Positions 24,655-35,755 of a stretch of 64,000 nt of DNA are shown here, piece after piece. Origin of the DNA: Varanus komodoensis (taxonomy: Eukaryota > Chordata > Lepidosauria > Squamata > Varanidae); NCBI RefSeq assembly GCF_004798865.1, contig NW_025335641.1, positions 13,185,015-13,249,014 of the forward strand, given 5' to 3'. The notes below the pieces were generated by a model. It was not told the origin of the DNA and did no database searches. It was given only the letters and a program-made list of their open reading frames with translations. The position numbers and the translations under genes are program-made. Every line of letters starts with the position of its first letter. Positions within the stretch are counted from its first letter, which is position 1.

Positions 24655-25035
24655 TGGACTGTAGGACATCTTCAAAGGCTAATTTGGATGTGAGGGTGAT
24701 CTAGCTGCAGAATCTGTCACCCTATTCATCACCAAGGTCAAAGGCCTCACCTCTCTCTCTCTTGTGGCTCAATTCAGTTCCTGCAAAGGACATTTGGAGA
24801 TTTACAAAAAAGAGGACCTTCTCAGTGGTGGCACCCCATGTATAGAAAAAACTCCCCAAAGGGGTTTGCATGGCATCTTACCTTCTTGGCACCAAGCAAA
24901 TGCCTTATTTTTCTCCTAGGCATTGAGAGTTGTAGGTCATTGAGACTGTTTACTATTTCCTATACTGTTCCTTGCATTATGCTGTCTTCTATTTTTTAAA
25001 TGTGTATCATGATTTATATTTTTAACTGCACAGAT
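24655..25035 (+). mobile_element. L2-like LINE 3' end
   Basis: GAGGACCTTCTCAGTGGTGG then CACCCCATGTATAGAAAAAA and CTCCCCAAAGGGGTTTGCAT matches the '...RAFSVVAPxLWNSLPxxVR...' coding end of L2-type LINEs. A T-rich UTR with TTTTTTAAATGTGTATCATG follows. The terminal repeat is not preserved. Confidence 0.6.
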
Positions 25036-25770
25036 CCATGGCTGCCAACTTCTGCCTAGATGGCTGTAATATTTTTCAGAGTCCCTGTTCCAAACTTGGA
25101 AACGTGCTCTGAAGATGGACCTGGAGCTCCTTTACCTTTGCATCCTGTATGGAAAGAACTATGCCAGTGAAGGCTCACAACAGCAGCTTCACAGATGGCC
25201 TCTTGGTGGTGTTCCAGGGGGAGCAAGGGGAAGAGACAGGTGCCACCACAAGACGAAGTATCCTGGCAGTTCCTCAGCCTCCTCTTGCCATGTTCAGAAG
25301 CACCACAATTAGTTGGCCAACATGGGCCATCAAAGTGTTGTGCAAGTCAGGGGGAGTGTTTGGACATCCCCGTCCTGTATCTTTCCACCTTACCTGGGAT
25401 TCCTATCGATTGGAAGGTACAGGCGTCTAGGTTGGATTGCACCTTAACTCTGTCTCAAAAATATATTTTAGTTTTTTAGCTAGCAGTAATCTGCCTGGAG
25501 GACATTAGTTATTGAGGTGATCGGAATTATACTGCCTCCCTCTAACAAACAAAGAAACATCACTGTGCTATAAAATGCAGTCTAAGATGCAATCCATTCT
25601 ATTATTGTTTCCTCATAACACAGTACTAAGTTCAAGAATAGTCTGGATTCCCTTGGAGGTTTTCAGAAATACAGATTGGTGGTACTGTGCTACATTTATT
25701 CACATTTTAATATGTTTACCCTCAGAAAAGTTCAGGGAAGGGGACACGATTCCCCAACCATCCCGTTTTA
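25036..25770. other. No recognised gene or repeat
   Basis: Three overlapping frames of 65-94 codons at 25115-25479 are without recognisable motif. I see nothing else. Confidence 0.4.
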
Positions 25771-25774
25771 TTGT

Positions 25775-25985
25775 CATGGCAACCCTATGCAGTAGATTGA
25801 GAGAGGCTGGCTTGCCCAAAGTTACCCAGTAAGATTTGTAGCAGAGCCAGGAGCTGAAGCAGGGCCTGACTCTGCCCTCCAGGTGTGCCCTCCAGGTGTG
25901 TTGGATGGGAGTCGCAGCCCAAAATATCTAGTGGGTGCCAGGGAGGGGATGCTAACCCCCGCACCACACTGGTTCTCATCTGAGC
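25775..25985 (-). mobile_element. MIR-like SINE interrupted by hAT MITE fragment
   Basis: Plus text GCAACCCTATGCAGTAGATT and TTGCCCAAAGTTACCCAGTA is the SINE body in minus orientation, and GCACCACACTGGTTCTC at 25968-25984 is its A-box end. Between them, about 25880-25962 carries CTCCAGGTGTGTTGGATGGG and GTGCCAGGGAGGGGA, which belongs to the hAT MITE family rather than the SINE. The MITE fragment therefore sits where the tRNA-like head should be continuous. Confidence 0.6.
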
Positions 25986-26267
25986 ACCTGCTGAAGTTGC
26001 CATGTTGAGTGCTTTATTTTCCACCACAGATGAGCATTTTTCTGTTCTGCTGGTAATCTTTGGAAGCCCATACAGCATTGTAATAGCTGTCCAAGTATAT
26101 TTTTTTAAAAATAAGACTCCACTAAACAATGAAGCAATTTCATGGTAGTAAGACAATCATTCACAGACCCACAGAATTCCTTGTTAATATTGCCATTATG
26201 ATGGAGAAAGGCAGCAATCTATTCCTGGAGATTGAGTATGGCAAAGGTTTAAAGGGTTTGCAGCTTA

Positions 26268-26298
26268 AAAAAAGAGAAAGAGAAAGAGAAAGAAAAGG
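26268..26298. repeat. (GAAA)n microsatellite
   Basis: A run of AGAAAG units on the plus strand. Confidence 0.85.
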
Positions 26299-26648
26299 CA
26301 AATGGCTAAGACGCCATTGCAGGAACCTGAAATGGTGAGGGTTTACTTTTTTTAAAATTTATTTTGCTGTTTTGTTTGTGATTTTGAAGAAGGAGAAAAT
26401 AGCCAGTAACTGAGCAGCATCGATCGTGAGGTATATTTTCTGTCGGATGAAAATAAGTGAGTGACAGAGGAGGAAGCGAAACAGATTTATGTTTACAAAT
26501 GGGAAAGGAAACAAATTGTAAGAAAATTCAATCAAAACCAGAAGGATTAAGATAAGATCTTTTCTAGCATTGTAGACCAATAAATCATTTTGCAGTATGC
26601 TGCCCAAAATATGGAGGCTGATAAAACTGGGCAGCTTACATAAACAGT

Positions 26649-26692
26649 TGTGTGTGTGTGTGTGAGAGAGAGGGTGGGGGGAGAGGGGGGGG
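26649..26692. repeat. (TG)n(AG)n compound microsatellite with G-rich end
   Basis: About eight TG units pass into AG units and then into two G-runs. The G-rich end could form a quadruplex in single-stranded DNA, but this is only a sequence property. Confidence 0.85.
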
Positions 26693-27589
26693 AGCACACT
26701 CCTGATCCAGCTTTTGAACTTTTAGTTGACAACTTTCCAAGATCACTTAAAAGAGTGAAATCTTGAAAGAGCAGGTCTGTCAATCACCTTGCTATGATAC
26801 TTCCTGTATTGCAATTCTGTCAAGAAGTGTTCCATGGCAGTTTCTCCCCAGTCCCTCCAAAAGGTCTTAGCTAAGTCAACCGCCTCACCGTTTGTCAGGG
26901 AAAGTCCACCATCTCCCACAAACTACCCTGCAGAGAGGCCATGAGAACGGAGTGTGTTCGGTAGCCATGGAATGCAGATCTCTCACTGGAAAAGAAAAAC
27001 TGAACATTAGGAGTGCTAAGGTTAGGAGCCTGCTGCAGTGGTTGTTTCCACCTGTTATTTAGTGAAATGTCCATGCCCTGTTGTCCTGCTTTGCTAAAGT
27101 GGGCGATGCTGTTTCAAAGTTGAAGAAAATGCTGGCAAACCCCACTGCTTCCTTTTCCTCGCTCTGATTTCTTCCCTTGTTCATTTTCATGGTGCTCCTC
27201 GGCATTTTGGGCGCTGCACACAGCACTGACAGAACTACCAGAATGCATCAGTCACTGGAATTCCATAGGCACAGTTGATCCGTAATCTTTTAGATGTATC
27301 CCTGCAGATAAGCTTTCTGCTGTATCTTGACTGTACCTCCTCCCCACCCGCTCCCATTACAGAGGTCGGCTCTTGCAGCTAATTACTTCATGGGAAAGCC
27401 AGTGTGGATTCTAAAGTTGTGTTAGTGAAACACAGCAGTTTTTATGACACCACAAAACTGCCTTCTTGACCACTCAGGTCTGGCATCAGTTCTGTGTACA
27501 GATTCTCCATTTGACTTTGTTCTCTTACATTATCTCCCTGCATACCAAGATGGCCTTGTATTCCTTCAGCTTTTGGTGTTGTCAGCTAT

Positions 27590-27690
27590 TTCATTAATTC
27601 TTGCTTCCTTGTTGTGTTTTATGATCCCTGGAAACTGCCTTGAGACATATTCATCAAAGGGCATTATGAGAACAATATCAATAAATGTGA
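27590..27690 (+). mobile_element. L2-like LINE 3' tail
   Basis: TGTTTTATGATCCCTGGAAA, CTGCCTTGAGACATATTCAT and the terminal CAATATCAATAAATG resemble the 'gtgaaccgccttgag...gggcggtat...aaataaat' end of L2-type elements, in worn form. Confidence 0.4.
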
Positions 27691-27699
27691 GTAAATTGC

Positions 27700-28500
27700 C
27701 GTGATCACTGATTTTCTATAAAATACCTACCCTGCATGTAATGGCAGTGTGAAAAAGATGTGGCAAAAATAGAACATGGGGGAATCACAGTTCCTGTATC
27801 TCACTGTTGTCTCTTTATATATAGTGACAAGTTTTCTTTAGGCAGACACATTTCTCTTTGGATCCAATATGGTATTTCAAGGTTCAAAGACATAATATGT
27901 GAGGACATTTGTCTGAGCAGAGCAGATATCAAATATAAATTTGAGCAAAACCTTCCATGGTGGTTTGAAAAGCTCCAACTCAATATGGGAAGATATGGGA
28001 GGTTTTAAGAGTCTTCTCACAGAGCTGGGACAACTCAAGGATGGCTTGGGAACTACTCCATGGACCAAATGGAGGAATGGCCATACCTGTTAATGCTGTC
28101 TGATGCCTGAGGCAAGCCACTGTCATTTTGGATCATGTCCTGCCGTTACTGCACATGAATCTTCCTTGACTGGGAAAAGCCCACCTGTAAAGCAGTTTTC
28201 CAACTAGGCTGCTGAGTGGATGAATCACCTCACACCTTAACTGGAGCAGGTGCACCTGCTCCACACCTTCTGCCATTATCAAAGATCTTGGGTAGGCAAA
28301 GCCAGTTGGCTAGTACAGCTTCATGGAGCATGACTGGGGAGCACCCATGCATAGCAAAGCTACATTGCCTAGGCACCAGGGAGAGGCACTGGCAAGTCTG
28401 ACTCATGGTTTCCCATTGGTGAAGAACCAGAACAGGCAAAACTCCTCCATCTGACAACCTAACCAGGGTAACTCTCCTTGTGTTGCTTCCACTCCCAACT
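27700..28500. other. No recognised gene or repeat
   Basis: Non-coding. Small frames at 27760-28068 and 28216-28401 are without motif. Confidence 0.4.
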
Positions 28501-28504
28501 GGGG

Positions 28505-29255
28505 TAGCAAATGAAAAAGAAAAAGATCTTGGAGTAATTTTAGACAATAGGCTAAACATGAGCCAACAATGCGATGCAGCTGCCAAAAGGGCAAATGCTA
28601 TTTTGGAATGCATTAACAGAAGTATTACTTCCAAATCATGAGAAGTAGTAGTTCCTCTATACTCCTCACTAGTCAGATGTCACCTGGAATACTGTGTCCA
28701 GTTCTAGGCACCAAGATTTAAGAAAGATGCAGGTAAATTAGATGTCCCGAGATGCCAAGGCATGTGGTGACGGCATACAAAAGTTTTAAATAATAAATAA
28801 ATAAATAAGAAAGGGTCCAGAGGAGGGCAAGAAAATGAACCAGGGTTTGGAAACGATACCCTATGAGGAGAGACTGAGAGAACTACTGGGCACGTTCAGT
28901 CTTGAGAAGACTGAGGGGGGATATGATATCCCTCTAGAGTACCTGAAAGGCTGTCACAAAGAGGAAGGTCAAGATCTCTACTTGCTGATGCCAGAGTGTA
29001 GGACATGGAATGATCAGTTCCAGTTGCGACAACCCAGATCCAGGCTGGACATCAGCAAAAGCTTCCGCACTGTCAGAGCAATAGGACAGTGGAACCGGCT
29101 GCCTAGAGAGGTGGTGGGCTCTCCCACACTAGAGGCATTCAGTAAGAAACTGGGCAGCCATCTAAGGGGGATGGTGTAAGGTGGTATCCTGCAGCAACAG
29201 GGGGTTTGACTTGATGGCCTTCATGGCCCCTTCCAACTCTACTATTCTATGAAGT
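28505..29255 (+). mobile_element. CR1 LINE 3' end with small insertion
   Basis: Reads GATCTTGGAGTAATTTTAGA, then CACCTGGAATACTGTGTCCA, CAGAGGAGGGCAAGAAAATG, ATCAGCAAAAGCTTCCGCAC and TGGAACCGGCTGCCTAGAGA. It closes with GGCCTTCATGGCCCCTTCCA and ACTCTACTATTCTATGAA, the hallmark CR1 3' terminus with its ATTCTATGA repeat. The 114-codon frame at 28835-29179 is the tail of the reverse transcriptase ORF (...WNRLPREVVGSPTLEAF...). An L2-like tail of about 70 bp (28738-28808, ending in AAATAAATAAATAAG) interrupts the CR1 text at a point where the consensus runs straight on. Confidence 0.85.
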
Positions 29256-31065
29256 GTCATTATAAAGAAAAGGAACCTTTACTGAATTTGATCAGAGCTA
29301 AAGCAAGGATGCCCCTTCCATCACAGAATAGAGATACCAGCAGATTCCCTCTACTAGTTTCCTTCCTAAACCCCCAGTAAGCTCTGGGGAGTGGGACAGG
29401 GAAACAGGTAGGTCCCATGATGGCAGTCAAACCAGATTATGTATTGGAACAAGTAAGTGGCTGTTGAGAAAACATATAAAAATGTTGATGTTTTGGAGAC
29501 ATGTATCATGGTCAAATGGGATTAGAGATAAGACTCTTTGGAAATATTTGGCATTGTAACATATCTACAATAGGACTGCCTGTAACCATGCATGAATATC
29601 AACAAAAATGGCTAGGAAATTTGATAAATCTGTAACAATATTATTGACAGTCCCTGCAGATGGTGTCAGCTTTAGACATCATTGTGACTTCAGATACAAT
29701 CTGTCACCTTTCAAGCATTATCGGATGTCACAATTATGATGTGATTCCTAACAGAATTATGTCTTACTTCACAGTGCAAGAATCCAGCTATGGGCATATC
29801 TATTATCCATGGACTTATTTATTTACTGTAAGTATAAACCACCACATAACTTCAGTTATATCAAATAACTGTATATACATTTATATACAGTTATACATCA
29901 AATAACTGTACCTATTATAGTGTAAATACAGTGTAAAATGATATAATTAAAATGAAAGCACAATTAAAACAGGTTTTAATCCAAGGGCGTCTCACTATAA
30001 GACATAAACTATTTAAAAATTGGTGACTAACAACACAGTCCTATGTGGGATTAGACAAATCCCATTGTGCCACAGATTACAAAGTGTTGCTACTGCCAGC
30101 ATTCCCTATCCAGAAAAATCCTACAACGTCCAGCTTTCCTCAGCCACCTTTGCTGACCAGGGAAGGGTAGGAGTTGTAGGTCTTCCTGTCTTGCATTTAA
30201 AAATGCAGACCACTTCACTTTAAGAGGAACAGCACTGTGAATGTTCAGACAGGAAAAAAGATTCCACAACACTAACTTGCACAACTAGTTGAGAAATACA
30301 GAGAGTAATAAGGTATTTCCTGTCTGTTCATGCCTAGGATTGTGCCTTGGAAAGGTCTTCCCTTGGCACTAAAAATGTAAAGGCAGTGAGTGTCAAGCAG
30401 ACTCTGGGAATAAGTTCTCCTACAGCATGCCAGAAACCCCATTTGCCAGAACCAGTCAGCAGGAAGAAGACAGACTTGCTAAACTTTGTAAGGCTTTAAT
30501 GGTTAAAAGTGGGCCTAGGAATGGACTGGGAGCCAGGGAAGCTGACAAAGCCCAGGCATAATGTGTTCAAGATACCATATTGTGGATTAAATGCCATTCC
30601 AAATCACTTTTAAAGTCTGCCCCATGTATAACACATTGGCTTGGTTTAAATGGAAGGGTACCAGAATGTGGGTAACTGTGGCCAACCTCCACAGGGATTC
30701 ATGGATCAGTCAAATTCACCCTCATTCAGATTCTCATTTTTCCCTGGTAGTAGGCCTCCCACTGCTGAGAGAGAGAGAGAGAGGCATATTTTTCTGTTCA
30801 TTTTCAATATAGGCATTTTGTGTACATGTATCCATTGACCAATGCAAGAGTCATTGGCAGATACTGCAATTTGAAAAAATGTCATGGACACCACCACAAG
30901 ATGGCTGCCATGGAAAGTGGCAAAAGACAAGCAGTTGCCCGAAAGATGTAATCGAGTACAAGATAGATGTGGAGTTTGAGCTTCAGCATGCTAGACAATT
31001 CCTTTGAACCTCGTTTTCAACACAAATAGAAACTGTTTCACACCAGTCTCAGCTACCAGTAAGAA
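29256..31065. other. No recognised gene; palindrome and GA run
   Basis: An AT-rich inverted repeat (AACTGTATATACATTTATAT, closing ACAGTT) lies at about 29868-29893, and the word TCAAATAACTGTA is repeated around it. (GA)n lies at 30768-30782. Around 30100-30180 the words ACAACGTCC and GGAGTTGTAGG hint at hAT MITE debris, too weak to call. Confidence 0.4.
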
Positions 31066-31091
31066 AATGTTGCTGTTGTTGTTACATGCCA

Positions 31092-31200
31092 CAAGTTCTC
31101 ACTGACTTATGGCAACCCTTGGCTTGACAACACAAGGATGAGGCAACACAAGTTCTCACTGACTTATGGAAACACTTATGGCTTGACAACACAAGGATGT
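31092..31200. repeat. Tandem duplication, 57-bp unit, within RTE 3' UTR
   Basis: CAAGTTCTCACTGACTTATG occurs at 31092 and 31149. Both copies end in GGCTTGACAACACAAGGATG, with a few differences. Sister copies of this LINE at 39046 and 55589 have the segment once. Confidence 0.85.
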
Positions 31201-31520
31201 GCCTTTCTTTATGGAATCAACCAATCTCATAGTTGGCCTTCCTCTTCTTCTGACTTTGACTTCCCCTAGCATGATTGTCTTCTGCAGTGGGTCTTGTCAT
31301 CTCATGACGTGCCCAAAATAAGACCACCCCAGTTTTGTTATGTTTGCTTCTAGGTAAAGCTTTTACTTCATTTGATCTAGGACCCACTTGTTCATCTTTC
31401 TGCCAGTCCAGGGTATTGGCAAAGCTTGACCCCAGCACCATGTTTGAAATGCATCCATTTTCTTCCTGTCAGCTTCCTTCAGTGTCCAGCTTCCATGCTC
31501 AGACATAGTCATCAGGAATA

Positions 31521-31837
31521 CAGGCAGTCCTTGAGTAATGAACAAGCATTTTATGAACAACCATACTTAAGAACGAACTGCCATAAAGCCTATTAATTAA
31601 AAAAGGAACTGCAGGAAATCATTATCACCATAGAGAGGGTAGAAGGGGATAAGTGGCAGGGGAGAGAAAGATGGCAAAATTAATATTTTTCTGACTTCCA
31701 CAGGGGTCCTGCACCCCTAACCCCATTGAATGTGGATGGCTGATTATATGTGATCCAATTTGCATACAAGTTTGACTTAAAAATGATTTTCCATTTTCTC
31801 AAGATTGGAAATCACTCCTAAGCTGGGGGACTGCCAG
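31521..31837. mobile_element. TcMar (Tigger-like) MITE, 317 bp
   Basis: The left end CAGGCAGTCCTTGAGTAATG and the right end ending GGGGGACTGCCAG are inverted copies (9 of the first 10 bases). TA dinucleotides flank both ends exactly (31519-31520 and 31838-31839), the target site of Tc1/mariner elements. Subterminal text CTTAAGAACGAACTG and CACTCCTAAGC also mirrors. No transposase frame remains. It sits inside the RTE fragment and so is younger than that insertion. Confidence 0.75.
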
Positions 31838-31908
31838 TACATAGCCTGGATGGTCTTGGTCTTGGTCTCCAGACAAAGATGGTAGTCACCAAAAACTAAA
31901 AATTAAAA

Positions 31909-31920
31909 GTGTGTGTGTGT
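31909..31920. repeat. (GT)n microsatellite
   Basis: Six GT units, just after the RTE fragment. Confidence 0.8.
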
Positions 31921-31922
31921 GC

Positions 31923-34900
31923 GAAAGTAGTAGGAAATTTTGGTGGATACCTAGTAAGATGCCTAAGGATGCATTGCTCCTATGGGTGTTATATTGTCAT
32001 ACCTGGACCAAGCTGTGTTTTTGCTCATTTTTCAGATGTGCATGTTCTTTTGTGCGCATCAAATGTTCTTATATTTTTGTTTGTTTTGCAAAGCAAATTG
32101 CCAACATAGCAATGAATGGATTTTTGAATTACAATTTACATTCAGGTCTGCATTTGTTCTGTGAGGGGGTGCAAACTGGATAATTGCAAATAAAATTGCA
32201 AACCCAACAGATTTTTCTCTGAACCCTTTAAACCAGCTGGTATATCAACTTCAAATATCTAGATGTAACTGCTAACATGGAAAGCCAGGACTGATTACTT
32301 TTCATTCTACCTTCTGGTAGCTTTTCCAGGGGGAAAAATACCTGTTGATCTTTTTTGGGTTCAGAGATATTTCTTTTGGAGCACTCAGTCCTTATCATCC
32401 ACCACAGGTGGCTGATGAATGAGACAGAATGAGCTATTTTCACTTTTGAAGATAATTAAATGCCAATATGTCATTCAAATGAGTGGACACAGAGGAAAGA
32501 TGCTTCAAAAAGAGCCCAGCTTTGAGAAGCAGTTCTGCCATGATCACATTAAAGCAGATGACTTCCCCCTAAGGTGCCAAATGCCATCAAAATTTAAACA
32601 AAGTGGTGCCAGATTGTTGAATTTTCTGGCAGCTTTCACCTAACATAAGAAATGGGGTTTTCCTTCTAATGCTCAAATATGCCTTGCAGAGCCTTTTATC
32701 TCTCCTCCCCTTTAAGTAGCACAGATTTTAGACAGCCCTGTCTTCTCATTCAATCAGTCAGTCAATTTTTACTGCATATAAAACTAGTCTGTTTATTGCA
32801 ACAAGTCTGGCTTGATCCAGAAAATCAAAGAGAGATTAATTCACTCCAGCATTCTCAAGGTCAACCCAACTTCCATTCTAAAGAGATAGGTTCTGCAACC
32901 TGTTCACGCATCCAACAGTTTGTCTGCAAACCAAAGAACTGCATAGCATTGTGCTCCCATGTACAGCTAGGGGCTCAGAAAAGAAGATCTCTCTTTCATC
33001 ATGTATTTGCTTTCTTTCATCATGATTGATTAATGGTGAGTGCATGAAATGGTGGAATTTTCTCCTGCAGCACCATCAAAAACCCAGCTACCTATGCAGG
33101 AGATGGGAGCATGCCTGTCCAGAGGATGCTAAACGTTGTCAGGTGGAACAAACCATTTTGAACTTGACCTGTTGGAATTGCTATAAGGGATTTATGATCT
33201 GGCACTGGTCAAGGTTTGCAGCCTGAACATTTGGCAATTCCTGGCCCATTCAGTTCTGATGGCCACTCTTTTCTGGATGGATGCATAAAAACTGGCTGCT
33301 TTTAGTGAGCTCTCCAATCAGAACAGCAGCTGTTCTGCCCAGGATCTGTGGCACTTACGCAGACCAGCTGGCCGTATCACATTCTTTTAATGTTGCTCCA
33401 TGCTATGGCCACAAGAATGGATTTTTCCCTACATCACTGAACTACAATTGAACATTTAACCCTCTTCCTCTGCTTTCCACTTCAGTGGCACACTTCACAC
33501 ACGTATCTTCTTTGTGAGAATGATTTCATGGGCCTTAGGCACGGTTTGAGGGGGCATAGGGTACAGGGGATTTCTCCTGTGAAACTGCAGGTAGTGCTAT
33601 AGCCATGGAGGGGGAAATTCCCACTCATAACTCCACAGTGACTTCTTTTCCAAGATCATTGTCATGACCGCAAAGGAGGATAAGTAGGGAGAAGAACATG
33701 GGGCAGGGAGGAGGGGAAGGGGAGAAGCTGTGGGCCCACTCAGTCCATTTCTCTGTCCCTTCCTCTGGTCAGATAGATGAGCCATGTGGGCTCTGAAATC
33801 TGTTTATTCAAAATATAACAAAGGGTGATACTGGCAGGGCACAGTCCTCCATCAAATAAGCTCCTTCTGAGAGGTCTCATGCTATGTAAGGGCCCTTGCA
33901 GGCATCTCTGCAGCATCAGGCAGGAGCAGCAGAAGTCCAGTCAGTGCTTGGCATTGCCATTTTAAACTTCCCACAGCGTTTCTTACAAAGCACCACTCCA
34001 GGCCATTATCTGAGGTGCTGGTGTGGGGCCAGTGTGTCATGAAAACAGTAGTAGGCTATGCCAAGTTTCTGGGTTTTCATGAGATTCTGATCTGCATTTA
34101 AGAGCACAGCTCTTCTGATTCAAATTGCATTGGGTAGTGTCAATCAGTGAAAGGTGCTCTCTGGTTTGTGGGACCTGCACTGGCCCATGTGAAGACTTGA
34201 TTCCAAACTGAACCCCTCTCTTCCTTTCCCAAAAGGCTTAACTCCACCCTCAGGGAGGTTTGCACTGCTTGTGCACCAGAGGGCAGCAGTGCAGGATTTT
34301 ATTTAATTGGCCCATTCATTTGACTTGATGATGGCTCACTGGATTAATTAATTTACCACCCTCTCATCATACTTTCCCTGTTCTACCTTGGGTTCCCCCC
34401 AACACCAAGGTAGTTTGGTTCTCAGCAGTTATTTGACAAATCACCTTTGTTAACCTTGACAAGGTCTCATTCTGACCACATTCCAACTGGTCTTCTTTGT
34501 CTACTTTACCTTCTGGGTGTACACCTTCTAACCAGGAATGCTGAGATCTGAAAGAAACTGGCCTTATCACTACTTTATTTAACCTGCTTTACTGTCTGTG
34601 TAGTTTGTAGTTTCTACTGAATGGTGCTCTCTCTCTCCACCTCACCCCATGTGTCTTAAACTATTTCACTGTATTTTCATACAAGCCATAGAATTTAAAG
34701 TGACGAACATCCACTCTTCCTGAGCATCTCTCTCTTACTAATTTACATATACATTTTTAAACAATTGCAGTGCTCCATCAAGGGAGAAGCTAAATTTAAG
34801 AAGATGAAGAGGGGAAACACTTTGATAAAATAATGATCAGAAATCCACGAACAAGGCCATGTCATTTTCAGTTACTGAGTTTCTAAAGGCAATGCAAACA

Positions 34901-35750
34901 TGCAAGGATTATATTATTTATTTATGAACAATTTTTTAAAAGCAAAGTAACGAGAAGCTGTGAGAGTAGGTAGCATTTTAGGTGGGAGTGAGGGTTGGGA
35001 ATTCGGTAAAAGTCATTGCCATTTGGAGAGAGCAGCCATTATGTAAAAAGAGACACTTAAGCAGGGAAAACATGAATGGATGCAACCTTTTCTAGATGTG
35101 GGTTTTATTGCACCTCACCATTCCACATTCATGGAACTTTGCTGGTACTTTTAACGGCAATGTGTTTTTATTCAGTATACTGCCCGTGGGCTATGGGAAG
35201 TATACAGATGTGAAAAATGCCAGCCAGACAGCCAGCCAGTCAGCCAGCCTATGTTTCCAACCATTTTCCTAGGTTCTTTGTAAGTGGGGCAAATGACTCC
35301 CCAATCCTCTGGTCCTAAACTGTTGTGCTGAAATTAAGAATGCTTGAGATAACCAGGAGTGGATTTTTCTGTGGAAAGTCTGTGAACTCTTCTCAGTATT
35401 CAAACCAGGTTCCTGGATTCATGATTCTTTAATTCAGAGTATATCTCCATTGCACCAGGCTCTAATCTTGGGGAGGGGAAACTAGCCCACAGGGCTGAAG
35501 TCTGCCTATTCTGGATGTAATGCATACATCTTAGGGCTATGTGTGACTCCTTCAAGGCTGAAGTTCCATTGAAGCAAAAAACTGAGTCCTATTGATTGAG
35601 GAATTAGAGGGATGCTATATCAAGTGAATATTTCATAATCCATTCATAGATATGTATACGGAAAATGCATTCATTTTCCCCATAGGAACATTCTATTTGC
35701 GTTTTTCCTCCAGCGAGATTCTCTTGGCGTCAGGAAAAAATACAGGATAC
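31923..35750. other. No recognised gene; one short minisatellite
   Basis: Nearly 4 kb with no identified repeat except (CCAG/ACAG)n at 35219-35250. The longest frame is 116 codons at 32679-33029 and has no motif I recognise. A purine-rich run lies at 33690-33726. Confidence 0.4.
35219..35250. repeat. (CCAG)n-like microsatellite
   Basis: Tetranucleotide units GCCA, GACA and GTCA alternate over 32 bp. Confidence 0.85.
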
Positions 35751-35755
35751 TGTGC

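Larger units (their letters stand above)
25986..27585. other. No recognised gene; microsatellites
   Basis: Contains (GAAA)n at 26268-26298 and a TG/AG/G-rich compound repeat at 26649-26692. The rest is featureless non-coding sequence. The 112-codon minus-strand frame at 26359-26697 is produced partly by the microsatellite. Confidence 0.45.
31070..31890 (-). mobile_element. RTE-type LINE 3' fragment, split by TcMar
   Basis: On the plus strand it starts with GTTGTTGTTACATGCCACAA and continues TTCTGACTTTGACTTCCCCT, GATTGTCTTCTGCAGTGGGT and CAGTGTCCAGCTTCCATGCT. Read on the minus strand this is the C-terminal part of an RTE-clade ORF (the ...WCWGQALPIPWTGRKMNKWV... stretch parallels BovB's ...WCRRRLLRVPWTARRSNLSV...) followed by a short UTR ending in a (GTT)n-type tail. 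It is a different RTE family from BovB. A TcMar element occupies 31521-31837, after which the text CATAGCCTGGATGGTCTTGG resumes the LINE. Other copies lie at 39046 and 55589. Confidence 0.7.

Noticed and set aside
26359-26783. Minus-strand frames rich in SHTHTH and SPP residues
   Set aside because: The composition comes from the TG/AG microsatellite at 26649-26692.
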